Below are positions 49,083 through 62,200 of a stretch of 64,000 bases of DNA, piece after piece. Source of the DNA: Paramecium tetraurelia (Eukaryota; Ciliophora; Oligohymenophorea; Peniculida; Parameciidae); the NCBI RefSeq assembly GCF_000165425.1, contig NW_001799289.1, forward strand, positions 311,342-375,341. The letters run 5' to 3'. The translations under genes and the position numbers were made by a program. The notes below the pieces were generated by a model. That model ran no database searches and was not told the DNA's origin. It was given only the letters and a program-made list of their open reading frames with translations. Numbering within the stretch: the stretch's first letter is position 1; each line of letters begins with the position of its first letter.

Positions 49083-50629
49083 ATGTACAAAATTATTCTC
49101 GACCTTTAGCATATTCCCGTTGTTTTTAAAGAGGATGTACATATGTTTGAGCATGCAATTGAGATAATATTGGATTACTTCAATCAACCAATAGAAATCA
49201 TTGAAACTAATATTTTAAGTTTTTAAACATTAATCCAGAAATCGATTTACCTAAGACCTATTCCAAAATTGAGGAAGCTTAGAAAAAACAGAGAAACAAG
49301 TTCGACTGAGAGGGTAAAGAAACCCAATGGATATGATCGAATGTTTGCTATAATGAATATAGAAAAGAAACCAGAATAGGTTAAAAAGGATGAAATCTAC
49401 GTTTTTAAGGATTTGTCCAAATGTGTTGATCCTTAGGTAATAAAGGGATTCAATAATGACTATGATTTCGGAGTGTTTATTGTGATATATGAAAAATTGG
49501 GGTTAAGTCACATTGATCTATTGAACGAGGTAGTTAAATTGTACATTTAAGAGAGGAACTCAAAAACATTATCGTATTTAAGTTTATGGTTGGATTATCG
49601 ATAAGTAGATTTGATTAATGATAATAGTGTGTTCTGCACAATATTTTAGCAATTTTTGAATCTGGTTGAACTCATTGCTACTGCTAAATAACAATAGCAG
49701 GATGAATTACAAATGAAGATAACAAATATTTTAAATGGAAAAAAGAACATTCTTACTACAACTTTGAATACCCCCTCCCCTACTCTGCTATAAAGGAAAT
49801 AGAGTTTTGACCATCCACAAAAGAGTAAAAAGTTTAGAAATTTATCAATGCAAATATCAAATTAATCAATAATTTAGAACATATCCTCTGAGTTTGATGG
49901 GAATTATTTCTATCTAAATTGTAATATTGAAATTCTCTAAAAATAATTTTGGATTATTGATATTGAACAATTCTCTAAGATAAGTATCACAGCTATGCTT
50001 AACTAAAATCATTTAATCAAGTATTGTCAGTAATAATTTACAGGAATCATGAAATTAGCGATTATTTTGATTATCTTTTATTCCATATGATTTTTAGTAC
50101 AATCATTAGCACAAAGGACGAGAAATTTATACTCATATCAAAGTTTATCACCTTGTATCAACTCTCAAAAGAGGCTAAACATTACCAAATGCTGCATGTT
50201 GTCTTCACTTATTTTAATCACTACATTATTCAATCAATTTTAAAGTCTATTTATGCTTTGAATCCTCTTCAACAGATAATTCTTCAAGAGATTTTAGAAA
50301 AAGAACAGTTTCGAACTTTGATTCCAATAGATATCAATGATAGACAAGGTATTATTCCATGTTTCAGCCTCATTCAATTCTATGTTTATAAATTTTAAGA
50401 TATCAAAGATCAACAACCTAATAGATTAATTTTACTAGCTTAATAGCTATTCTAGATTGTTCATCTACAAGTCCTTACTACTAAATTGAATGGATCCTAA
50501 GCTAATTACAAAGATGACTATATATGTAAATATTTGAAAAGTGGCCTAAAAAAATAACTTTTCAGCTATTTTGGATGTAATAAATCAAATATTGAGATTG
50601 AGATATTCAAATTTTATAATAATGCTTGA
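49083..50629 (+). CDS. RasGEF (CDC25-homology) guanine nucleotide exchange factor
   Basis: One 23 nt intron (50,021-50,043, GTA...CAG) gives 507 codons. An N-terminal REM/RasGEF_N-like helical region (about residues 120-200: YIQERNSKTLSYLSLWLDYR) precedes a Ser-rich linker. The catalytic RasGEF domain (about 275-430) reads FWIIDIEQFSKISITAMLNQ, then across the intron NHEISDYFDYLLFHMIFSTI, EKFILISKFITLYQLSKEAK, and YFNHYIIQSILKSIYAL, matching the CDC25 pattern (IA..Q.T..E...F..I; V..WV...IL; R...I..FI.IA..C..L.N). It would activate a Ras-family GTPase. The domain is divergent, so I hold the call slightly below certain. Confidence 0.8.
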
Positions 50630-50752
50630 ATATATATTTGATATATATGTTTATATAAATCATGATTTTTAACCTGTGTATTTGATCTCTCTAATTTATA
50701 AAAACAATAATCATATATATGCACCTTGGGTTGATTTTGGATTTGATTCATT

Positions 50753-50944
50753 TCAATAATCGTATTACTCTTTTTAAGAGTTGACATCGCCTTATTTATG
50801 AGGAAGCTAAGGAAAACGATACAAATCATATGAAAACTCCTCTAAAATCTTTACATCAAATAAGCCTAAATTGATTATCTAGCCTCCATCATAATTATCC
50901 TATCCTGGGTCTTCAAGCTAGGTTTTAATGCCTTTATTTTCCAT
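50753..50944 (-). CDS. Small hypothetical ORF
   Basis: Frame of 63 codons (MENKGIKTQLEDPGQDNYDG ... YDLYRFPQLPHKQGDVNS) with acidic, Gly/Gln-rich composition. A different frame directly downstream (MSTLKKSNTIIEMNQIQNQP) is also open, so an intron may join them. No family recognised. Confidence 0.35.
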
Positions 50945-51034
50945 CTAATTATAACAATTTATATACTGAATTATGTTTATATGTTTTAATATATGAATTA
51001 TTGGATAGAAATTTATATAATTAATAAATATATA

Positions 51035-54000
51035 ATGCTATTATTCATATTTTTAAACATAATATCTATTTCTAGTTAATCAATTAAGATAGGAGAGAAG
51101 TGTTAATGTAGTCAATTATTAATTCAAAACGACTGCCAAAAGATTTCATCATGTTATTGGGATAATTAATTGATGTAATGTAAAACATCAATAGATGTTT
51201 ACTCTTAGAAGTATTTACTTGAGAATATAAATGAAATGAAAGAGAACAGAGCGTATTCCTTCTATTGTAATCAAATGACTTAAGAACAATGTAGAAAGGA
51301 GTCTTCATGTATATGGTTTAAGGAATAGTGCACTCATTTTACAGGATGCTCTGCCTACATGAGAGAGACTCACGAGGAGTGTTAGAGATTATCAAGATTA
51401 TGTGTATCAGATTCTGAAATGTGTGTGAGTATTGATAATTGTAGTACTTATAAAAATTCATATTCCTGCTAATACGATAAATAAGGGAAGTATTGCAATT
51501 GGGATAAGGTTAAACGTCAATGTGAGAGTGCTTGGTAGTGTGATCAGTTACCTTAGGTATTAAAAACACATTAGGAATGCCAAAGTCAGCTAGATAATTG
51601 TATAATTTTAGATTATATGTGAAAGGTACTACAAAGAAAGGAGGTGGGTGTATAGCATTGACTTATTAATGCTATGATTTAATGTAGGAAGAGTCATGCC
51701 ACACCAATAGTGGAAAAAATAAGGATTGTTTTTGGAATGGCAATAAGTGTTTAGAAAGAACATGTGATAATGCATCCAACACCTTAAGGAGTGATGAAGA
51801 ATGTAAGTAATTCTTAGCTGAGTGTACAACTAAATAAGGAGGAGGATGTGTTTAAAGATCAAAATGTTAAGATGCTTAAGTGGAAGAGGCATGCGTTGTT
51901 AATTAATATGGGGAAGGGTGTGTATGGAATGGAGGTAAGTGTATGGATAATCTATGTGAAAATGCACCTCCAACATATACTACTTATGAACAGTGCCAAA
52001 GTATACACAAAATCTGTATTACGAATGGCAATGGTTGTATAACTAATTATGGTTGTGAGTTTGCACTTTCTGAGTAATATTGTTACAAAGATGGTGAAGA
52101 CAATGAATGTTTATGGAGAGATAATCATTGCAGAAGAAAATAATGTTAATAAGCTGGAGACACTTATTTAGGACATGAGTAATGTGAATCTTTTATGTTC
52201 CTGTGTACTGGAAATATAGATTCAAGAGGATGTGTTGAGAAGACTTGTCAGAATGCTCCACTAAAATTCAGCACAAATTAGGAATGTGAGTCTTATTTAC
52301 CTAACAATTAGTGTATCACCAAAAAAGGAGGAGGTTGTAGAAAAAATGTGGTTTGTGTTTATATAGATACTGAAGAAGCTTGTAAGATAGATTCTCTCGG
52401 TTCGACTTGTTTTTGGAATTATTAGGAAAATAAATGTCAAAAGGTCACTGCATGTTAGAGCATTCTAAATTAGAAGGATTGCATTAAGGACAACAATAAT
52501 GAAGCATGTGATTGGATATCATCTAATAAGTGTGTTTAAAAGACTTGTGATACAGCTCCATTGCAACTTATAAGTGAAAAATAATGTTAAGAGTACTTTA
52601 AACCATTGAATGGGACAGTGTGTACATCTAAATTAAATGGAGGATGCAAGAATAAAAGTAGTTGTCAAAATCAATAGACTTAAGAGTCTTGCAATGTGGA
52701 TAACTAAGGAAATCAATGTTTTTGGAATGATACACTTAAATTATGTAAGTTAAAGGAATGCAATGATATTCAGAGTAATTCATTCTAGGAATGTTTCTCA
52801 TTTAATAAAAATTGTACAATTGGGTTGAATGGTCGTTGTGTTCCATTAAGATAGTGTAATGAAATTGGCAATAAATATGAATGTATTTTTGGATAAGATG
52901 GACCATGTTTATGGATTGATAATTATTCTACTAATGGAGGTAAATGTTTTCAATACAATTCTTGTTCAAGTATAAAATGGAAAACGGATAGAGAGTGTAA
53001 ACTTATTTCCAATTATTGTACTACAAATGGTTATGAATGTGTTCCCATTACAAAATGTTAAGAAACCAATATTAGTGGTGGGTGTGTTACAGGAATTGAA
53101 GGAATGTGCATCTAATCTGTTACAGCCCTAGGAGCTTTGGAACAACCGAAATGTTAAATATTCTTACATTGTAGTCAAGCCTATTATGTGACTCATTAAG
53201 AATGTCAGAGAGCAAATCCATAATGCACAACAAATGGAATCACAGGTTGTAGATCATTGACATCTTGTGATTATTATGTTGAAGAGGGTTGTCATTTTAA
53301 CAATGCTGGAATAGAGAGAAATGAAAGAAATTAGGTTATTTCAACTGGTAATTGTGTTTGGGATAGTCAATATAATATATGTAGAAATGAGGATTGTAAA
53401 GATATGAAATTTAAGACTCGAGAAGAATGTTAAGGTGCATTATAATCTTGCACTTCAGATGGGTAGAAATGTATAAGTAAAATGATGTGTGCTGATTATC
53501 ACAATGAAGAGTTATGTAACTATGCTTAAGGAATGGAAGGATCTTGTATTTGGAAATAATAGCGTTGTCAATAGAAAACCTGTTCAGACATCATTTCACA
53601 GTGTGAAGAAGTTGATAATTGCATTTCAGATGGGATCAAGTGCATTCCCAAAAGAAATTGTTCTGAATACAAGAATCAAGTTTCATGCAATTCTATTGGT
53701 TTAGATGGTCTATGTTATTGGGACTCTACCATTAATTAATGTCATTTGATGAGTGGATGTAGTTCTGCCAATCACGATTAAATTGCATGTCAATAAGCAA
53801 ATGATAGATGTTATTGGCAACCTAAAACTCACAATGAGCCAAGTCAATGCAAAGAGCATACTTGTTCCTCATTTGAAAGTCAAAGTGGAGAATGCTCACA
53901 TTATCTAACTTGGGATTGGCAATCTTACAATATTTGTAGATTTGTTTCTTTTAAATGCATGAATTTTGATGTGAAGTCTTTGACTGAACATACTTGTTTA

Positions 54001-54180
54001 TTGTATTCTTTGGAACTCTACAAATGGAATCCTATCAGTTCTGCCTGTACTGAATGTGACACGGGAGAGACCAATTAGGATCCTAATCGATCACCCATCC
54101 CATAAGGACAAGGCATAGCAGAAATATTGGTTTCGAAAATTCTAAGTACAATCATTATTATAGCTTAAATGATTGTTTGA
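51035..54180 (+). CDS. Cys-rich Paramecium surface antigen (PSA family), complete
   Basis: One 26 nt intron (51,600-51,625, ends AAG) gives 1,039 codons. A signal peptide (MLLFIFLNIISISSQSIKIG) is followed by Cys repeats of about 65-75 residues with the PSA pattern (C...C..W....C, ..CTTKKGGGC...). Repeated units include ECTTKQGGGCV, CITKKGGGC and KTCDTAPLQ. The C-terminus is hydrophobic (AEILVSKILSTIIIIAQMIV), as expected for a GPI-attachment signal. These are the immobilisation antigens coating Paramecium; at about 115 kDa this is smaller than the classical 250-300 kDa serotype proteins. Expression is normally mutually exclusive and temperature-dependent; nothing in the promoter identifies when this gene is on. 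Confidence 0.93.
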
Positions 54181-54313
54181 ATGAATGAATCAATTAATAA
54201 TTACATGTTAATTATTATAAAAATAATTATTATAAAATTTAATATTTAAAATTAATTCATTAAAGCTTTATCAAAATAATTTAAGTTTTCAACTTTCTTT
54301 TCCGTTAGATCAC

Positions 54314-57300
54314 ATGCTCTGGATCACTGCCTTTTTACTCAAAATTACTTACTAACAAACTCTTTTTTACTCTGCATTCACTGACACTACTTTGACAAAC
54401 TCTGAAAGTACTAAATTTATTAAAATAAGATTGGTCATTTGTTGGAGCTGACCCTCTTAGTGTCATCTAACTATGTGGTACTTATAGCATTGTAGGAGGA
54501 TTCGAAAAATTTTCACATGGAGTGGCTGCTACTAATTTCATTTAATTACCTCCACATTATAAAATTATAATTACAGTCACTTTTTTTGTGTATTCTATTT
54601 TATTAATATCAGAATTGATACTTGGGATGTTAATGAATATTGCCATTTGTACGTGGATGAGAACTTAGTGTTCAATTAAGCATACATGTATTAATAAGGC
54701 CAAGCTCACATTTGTGGCTAAACAGGGAATAATCGATAAGATTCTATCCAAGAGATCTAAGTGGAATTTTTGCATAGCGGAGCAACGGCATTCATTGAAT
54801 TAACCACTACATTAGATTAAATTCCTTTTGATGTATAAAAATTCTTAAAGTAGGAATCTTGGGGATTTAGGAATTTCAGACTTTTCCTTTACTTATGTCC
54901 ATCTGGCTGTCTTACTTGCACTTACGACAATTCTTAGGCAGAATGTCAAACCTGGATCATCACTAACTCATTTTATACTGACATCCAATACAGCTCGTTT
55001 TCAACAAGTGGGTGGAATGTTCTCAATGGAGATTAGACAAAATAATAATGCTCAAGTAAAGACATCAATTAAAATAGTGATTCCATCTGTTTGCGGTTAT
55101 GGTGTATGTGGGAAAGACACACAACTGACTATTAACTTTGTTTAGCTGCCATTCCACACAAGAATGAAAATTAAATTCAAATATCTCAAAATAGATAGTT
55201 GGGAATTAAGTGATTAGGCTATATTATATGTGAATCAAAATCTTAGATGGAAAGCAAGCTTATCTGTATTTGACTAATATTTATATGGAGTATGTGGTGG
55301 ATCAGCTTAAGAAAGTTTTATCAATGTCGAGCTTACCTTTCCACATCATTTAACATTCTCAACAATCACTTTTTCAAATACATTAGATTAAGCTATGACT
55401 GATGAATCATTTGGAATTAGAGACATCGAAATTTTTGTGCGTAAATAGTTTATCTCTATTTATATAGAATAATCAATATGTGGAGATAAAATTGTTGAAG
55501 AATATGAATAATGCGATGATGGCAATTTGGAGCCATTTGATGGATGTTTCAATTGTGTTTATTCTTGTGCAGATGGATGCTCAATTTGTAATTAAGGGAC
55601 TTGTCTAGGATGCTATTCTGGTTGGCTTTATATAAGATACGCATCAACTTGTGAAAAAATTTCTGTGATTACTTAGGTAATCTAAGACACACCTATTGAT
55701 TAATCTTAATCAACTTGCTATGATTATATAGAAGGGTGTTAAGAATGTTTAGGCGGAACCTGCATTTTATGTAAATAAGGATACTAATTGAAACATGAAG
55801 CAAACGGTTGTTAATCTATTTGTGGAGATAACATAGTAACAATCGATGAGGAATGCGATGGATAGAACTGTAGTTAGTGTAAATTCTATTGCCCAGACTA
55901 TTGCGAAATTTGTGAGTTTGGAGTTTGTGAAGTATGTTAACAAGGGTATTACTTATCAAATAAGCAATGCAGAAAATAAGAGACTGTAAGTTTATGTTAA
56001 TCCCAATGTGAACTTTGTATAGATAGTGTTTGCTACAAATGTCAATATGGACACAATCTTGTTTTGGGATAGTGTTAAGAGATTTGTGGTAACAATAGTT
56101 TATCAGTTTATTCTCTTGATGAGTGTGCTTGTAATCCTTAATGCTCTGATTGTAGATTTGGATTTTGTTTTTAATGCAGTGAATCCTACTAATTATTAAA
56201 TAATACATGTATAAGTAAATGCGGGGATAAGATTGTTTAAGCATATGAGGAATGTGATGATGGGAATGAATTAGAATTCGATGGGTGTTACAATTGCCAA
56301 TTTTCTTGTACTTTAAATTGCCAAAACTGTTAAAAAGGTATTTGCACAGATTTATGTTAATATGGTTATCAGCTTGTTAATAATATTTGCATGACAATTT
56401 GTGGAGATATGATAGTAGCAGGGACTGAATAATGTGAGGATAACAATAATATTAATCATGATGGATGTTATTAATGTTATTATTCATGTCCACTTGATTG
56501 CAGTGATTGTATAAATGGGCAATGTTTAAAGTGTGATGCTGGATTTGTGTTGTATGACAATGTTTGTACAAACATCTGTGGAGATGGAATCCTATCCAAT
56601 TTAGAATAGTGTGACGATGGAAATCAAAGCGATGGAGATGGGTGTTCATCAGATTGCTTTGTAGAAAGTAATTGGATTTGTAAAGTTGACGGTGATTGCA
56701 CATACGTTAAATATCCAACTATCATTTCTGAATATCTAATGCAGAAGAACCAATATCAATATGTTTAATTATCATTCTCTTAACCAGTATTCAAGTAATC
56801 AAGTCTCAACTATTTATAAACTATCAAAACAGCAATTGTTGATTTGAATGAAACCTTATTCAATATTACAATAATGGAAGTTTAGGCTGCATTGTAGGAC
56901 AAAGCAACAGATGTACAATATGTGTTGTAAATTGAAATATTCCAGAGCCTAGACTACTACCCAATCTTATAAATTATGTTGACTGAGCAATTATATAACG
57001 ATAATCAAGCTCCGTTGATGTATATGATCGAGTATTTGTAATTGAAGTAGCCAAATTATATAACTGAGGAATAGGTATAAATTGCCAGTACTTTCCAATA
57101 AATAAATGAAGTTTCAGTTAAATCGTTATGTCTCCTCACTATTTTACTAATGCTGTTAGGGAATACCCTCTCTTTTTGGGGGATCCTAGATGCCCTCTAG
57201 GAGCAATCATATCTCAAATACATTAATGTCTTATATCCATAAACATTAATAATATATTTCTCCTCAAGTTAGGTGGTATCAGTTTAACCAGCTTTAAATG

Positions 57301-58337
57301 CTATTACACCTTACACAAACGAAGGTAGATTCCTGCAGTTCCCTTATTTGTCCTCCTATGAAAAGTTTGAGTTTTATGAAGTTAATGCTGATATTGCAGA
57401 AGGCTTTAGAGCAGAAGTACTGGTCTTTGGCACTCTTTTTGGTTTTTACTTGGGTACTTTATTTGCAGTCAAGATCCTCTCAAAATTGGAACATTTGGAA
57501 TTCTTGTAGAATCAGCCTAAATTAATTAGGCTTATCTAAAAAGTAAAGAGAAAAGTGAATGCTAAAGTGAGAAATGCGAAAGGAGAATCTTGGAAAGATA
57601 CCTTACGTGCTTGTACTTGGGATCTAATATTTATGGCATTATTGGAATTATAAACTCCACACAATTATTAATCTGCAAGATCATTTATTTGTATTTTTAT
57701 TGCTATTTCAATTCTAATCACAACTCTAGTTATACTGTTGAATTAAGTCTCAGGACTGAAATCATGGAAAAAACAAAACTTCCGTCAATTTTGGCAATAA
57801 AAAAGAGATATCTTTCAAATTACTAAAAAAATACTCATTCTCTTAATCCTAGTATTCTTTTAATACGAATAAGAACTTTAAACGATGATTCTAACTTTGA
57901 TTAACGTTTTTTACTTGTTGTATGTAATCTATTTCAAGCTTTTCGAAGATAGTTTAGAATATGTCAAATCGATTGTAATGGAGACTTCATTAGTGATATT
58001 CACAGCTTCAACATTTGTGAACTGGAATATCGTTTCTAAATATCTTCAGTACAGTCAGAGAATCAATATTGCTTGGATATAGATGTCAGTCTTGGTTAGC
58101 GTCTTAATCATCTTTATTTTCATCGAGTTATACAACACTTACTAGTTGGTAAGGTAGAAAATTATGGAATCTAGAGAAAAGAAATAGCAATAACTTGAAA
58201 AGGAAAGACAATTATCAGAAGTGAAGATTACAGATCAAAAGGAAGAACTTTCGAATAGTGATAATCTAGTAAAAAAGGAGAAGACCATCTTTTATAGAGC
58301 GCGTTTTCATAGCAGACTTCAACCATAAAAAATTTGA
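54314..58337 (+). CDS. DUF4215 Cys-rich polytopic membrane protein
   Basis: Introns at 54,408-54,429, 54,590-54,612 and 55,056-55,077 give 1,318 codons in one frame. A signal peptide (MLWITAFLLKITYQQ) precedes two lectin-like beta domains with a shared LPxHxK(I/M)xxxxxxxxIDxW core (LPPHYKIIITVTFF and LPFHTRMKIKFKYLKIDSW). Then comes a run of furin/EGF-like Cys motifs with repeated DUF4215 signatures: CGDKIVEEYEQCDDGN, CGDKIVQAYEECDDGN and CGDGILSNLEQCDDGN. From about 57.1 kb onward a polytopic part carries at least six TM helices, ending in a charged coiled tail. This ectodomain-plus-TM architecture is common in ciliates; its ligand is unknown. Confidence 0.88.
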
Positions 58338-58424
58338 ATCATCGAGTGTTTAATTTATATTTCTATTTCTATTTATAATAATTCTGAATGTTATATCAGA
58401 AGAAATTTAAAATATTTATTATTT

Positions 58425-59186
58425 ATGTCTTTAACATCTGATGCCTTCTCTAGAAGCATAGTATTGACTTCGATTCCATTGGAGGAGTTGAAGTTCGTTT
58501 ATTCAGTACCATAGATAGTTGATCCTGATCCAATCACGTGCATTATCGAAGCAAGTATGATTTAGTTTAGATATTTAATAGCCCATGAGGAGGGAGGAAT
58601 ATATGTTGGAGGTTATGAAGGAGCTAAGGATTTAGAGATGCTTAAGAGATTGAAAATCAGAGCAGTGTTGACTGCAAGTTAAGAGACAGCTGTTTAATAT
58701 AGCGATTTAGTTGTTTAGTTTCATCATGTAGTGCAAGCACATGATAAGGATGATTATAATATATTGCAATTCGCAGATTAAACATTTGATTTCATAGAGA
58801 GACACAGGAAACATACAAACATATTAGTTCATTGTTTTTTGGGAATCAGCAGATCTCCCACAATAGTGGTTGCTTATTTGATGAGGAAATACAATTTGAA
58901 TATGGAGAAAGCCTTATGGAAATTGAAATCAAAAAGAAGACAAGTGAATCCTAATACAGGGTTTTTGAAACAATTGCTAAATTTCGAAAAACTACTTTAA
59001 TAACAGCAATAATCATAACAATATTAATAATAACAAGCAAAACCCAAGAGCATTTTTAAGATGGTTAGACAACAAGCTGTCCCCCAGACTTAGATGTTGC
59101 CTCAAAGTCGAATCTTACCAATGGACAGCAGAGTTATAATATAAAAGCAACCTTCATAGTATTTTGGATAAACTTATTATAAATGA
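58425..59186 (+). CDS. Dual-specificity protein phosphatase (DUSP)
   Basis: Single exon of 253 codons. The catalytic domain begins with EEGGIYVGGYEGAKDLEMLK, includes IRAVLTAS and the general-acid loop region VQAHDKDDYNILQF, and has the signature HCFLGISRSPTIVVAYLM (HCxxGxxRS, Cys at about residue 138). YLMRKYNLNMEKALWKLKSK, typical of DUSPs, follows. The C-terminal 60 residues are Gln-rich with a basic end (KPKSIFKMVRQQAVPQTQ). It would dephosphorylate Ser/Thr/Tyr on protein substrates. Start is the first ATG; the stop lies only 25 nt from the stop of the convergent surface antigen. Confidence 0.92.
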
Positions 59187-59211
59187 TACATATATATATT
59201 AATATCGATTA

Positions 59212-62200
59212 TCAAATTATAAAGCCAAGAATAAGAACTATAATCGATAAGATGATTGTTGAACCACTATCAGCTGAATTTGATTAGTTTTAATTGCTAG
59301 AATTGTTAGTCTGAACTGAGTTGCAAATTGAGCATTTATTTGTAGTTGGATTCCAAGTGTATTGATATAAAGTAGCTATAGGGCAATCATTTTAAGATAA
59401 ACTATTGGGTTCAGTGGACACACATTTACCTTGAGGACTGAATTAACACACCGTATAAGATTTAAGAGACCAGTCATAAAATCCTGTACAAGTCTAATCT
59501 GTTTGTATCTCACAAGTCTTGGGAGAACAGATGTATTCAGTTTGATTGGCAACAACAATGGATTACCAATAACATCTATCAGATAATCTCCTGCATGCCT
59601 TTTCGTAGACAGTTGCTATGGTACAGGTAGTCACTTCGACACATTTGCCTTTATTATTGACTGAAGTGATAATCCAAGCACACACACTGGTTGGACTACC
59701 ATAATCACAAGCAGACTGAGTTTTGTATGAAGTGCAATCTTTCAATGAGACACATGATGATCCGTCTTGAATGCAAGTGGATGAATAAAGTGAACATAAA
59801 GTGACAGGATAATCTTCACATTTCATAGCTGTACAAACACCACTCTCCCAATAGCATTTCCCATCTGTACCTGTGGCAGTTATGCAGGAATCACTAGTTG
59901 TAAAGGTACTGCATGTCCCTTATACAACGCAACTCTTACCATTATAAGTACAAGTGCTTAGTTAGCTATTGCAATCTTCATGATTAGATCCAATGATTTC
60001 AGAACAACCTTAGGCAACACACTTCCCTTCTGACCATTTGCATTTTCCTGTTGATGTTATTGCTCCAGCTGAATTTATTGTTTTTCCGGCTTAATCGATG
60101 AAGCATGCGGATTCTACAGTATACTTTGTGCAGTTATCCAATTTAATACATCCACTTATACCATCACTTGTACACTAACCAAGGGAGTAATTATAGCAAT
60201 CATTGTGATTTAGATATAAAGCATTTGCACAATCATTAAAGTCAATGCATTGATAAGAAGCTGATGCTTTTATATTCATTGGTGTCCAAATACATTTTCC
60301 AATTTAATTGTTGCTTATACCTATAAAACAAGCAACTTTAGGTGTGTTAGAACAATTTGTGATGGAAACACAATTAATCCCATTGGTAGTACATTAAGGA
60401 TGTATAGAGTTGCACTTAACATGAGTTGGATATGTGAGATCTGTACATTTCGTATATCTATAACACTTCCCCTAACTCCATCGACAAGGTCCATCAGTTC
60501 CCTTGATACAGGCTTATTCAATCAGGGTGTTCGAACATGTTTTCATCATTGTACATTGAAATCCATCTGTTGTGCATTCTGCTTAAGCTGTATTGCATGT
60601 TAAATGATCATATCCCTGTATGTCTGTGCATGATCTCAATTAGCAACTTCCATTTTGCCACGAGCATTTCTATCCATCAGATTACGATATGCACGCTGAT
60701 TCTACTTATGCATCTTTGCATTTGCCTTTTGTCACACACCCTCCTCCCTTTTTAGTTGTGCAATTGCCTTCAGGATAGTAATCATAACATCCTTTTTCTG
60801 ATTGAATAGTCGTATCAGCAGTGTCGCAACTTTTATCATAACAAATTCCATTCACCCAAGCACACTCTAACTTACTAGCATTGAATTTACAGGCTTCTTC
60901 CACATAAGCATCTTGACATCTCCTGATTTCAATGCACCCGTTTCCATTCGTAGTACAGGTAGAAAGGAATGCCTGACAATCAGAATGAGTTTTATAATTA
61001 ACAGGGGCTAAGTCACAACTGATATCTTGACATTAGTTAACAAGTACACACTTTCCACTCAGTCCCTATACACAGGCATCTGTGTATTTATATTGATCGC
61101 ATGGTGTATAATTTATACATCCTTGCCCATTCGTAGTACAATTTCCATAATACTGACATTACTCATGAGTTGAAAAGTATTTGGGTGCATGATGACATTC
61201 TCTATTATAACAAGATCCATTCAACCAAATACACTTAGATTTATCTGTTTATGCAGTGCAAGATGCTTCAATATTGTAAGATGAACAAGATTCGTAAATA
61301 TCTAGACATTATCCTATTCCTGAAATCATTACCCATTGACATCCAGTGTAGCTCAATGTTAACACACACTGTTTATTAGATGTGTAGGTAGAACACTTAT
61401 CAGATAGAGATTAACAGCCAGCTCCACTTGCCTTTGCTGTACAAGTTGGTAAGTATTCAATACATAGATCATGATTGATATAAGTATTAGGAGCATTAGT
61501 GCATGCTCTATCTTCACATTTCATTTTAGAGGAATTCCATTGACATAATTTACTATCATCTATTTTAATGCATTGTCTATCGATTAAAATATCAGTGCAT
61601 TTCGATGCTCTAATAATACAGCCAATTCCATCTGCTTACACAGTGCAAGTTGAAAGATAGGCTCTACATTATTCATCAGAGGTATAAATATCAGGAGCAT
61701 TGGAACATGTTCTGTTTACACAACCTGCGTTCCATCCACATCTAGTACCATCAGATAACACTTAACATTAATTCTATGTTTATACTAAATCGCAAGATGT
61801 CTATTCAATAATACAACCTTAATTGGTCAATCCAAGAGTGCAAGTTTTGAGCCAACCTCTACAGCCTTCTTCTGTAATGATTGTCGTAGGGGCATCACTA
61901 CAAACTCGATCTTAACATGCTGAAGCCGAGAGATTCCAACTGCACTTATTTTCACTAGCCTCCTTATCAGTCGCATAGATTGTTATCCTAGGACAATGAT
62001 CTTAATCCAACGAGGCACAGGAAGTTGGTTATGTAATACATCCGTTTGCCTTAGCAACCGTACAATCTGATCTATAGGTTTTACAGAGAGCATCACTTGT
62101 ATATAAGGTTTTGCTTGCATCAGTGCACAGAGCCACTCTGCAGTTGGAAGGATTGGCATAGCCATTCCAGAAGCAAGTAACTCCTTTGGAAGTGATGCAT

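Noticed and set aside
57298..57525. ATG-initiated ORF on + strand inside the DUF4215 gene
   Set aside because: It is another frame of the same strand; the long continuous frame with TM helices and conserved motifs is the real one.
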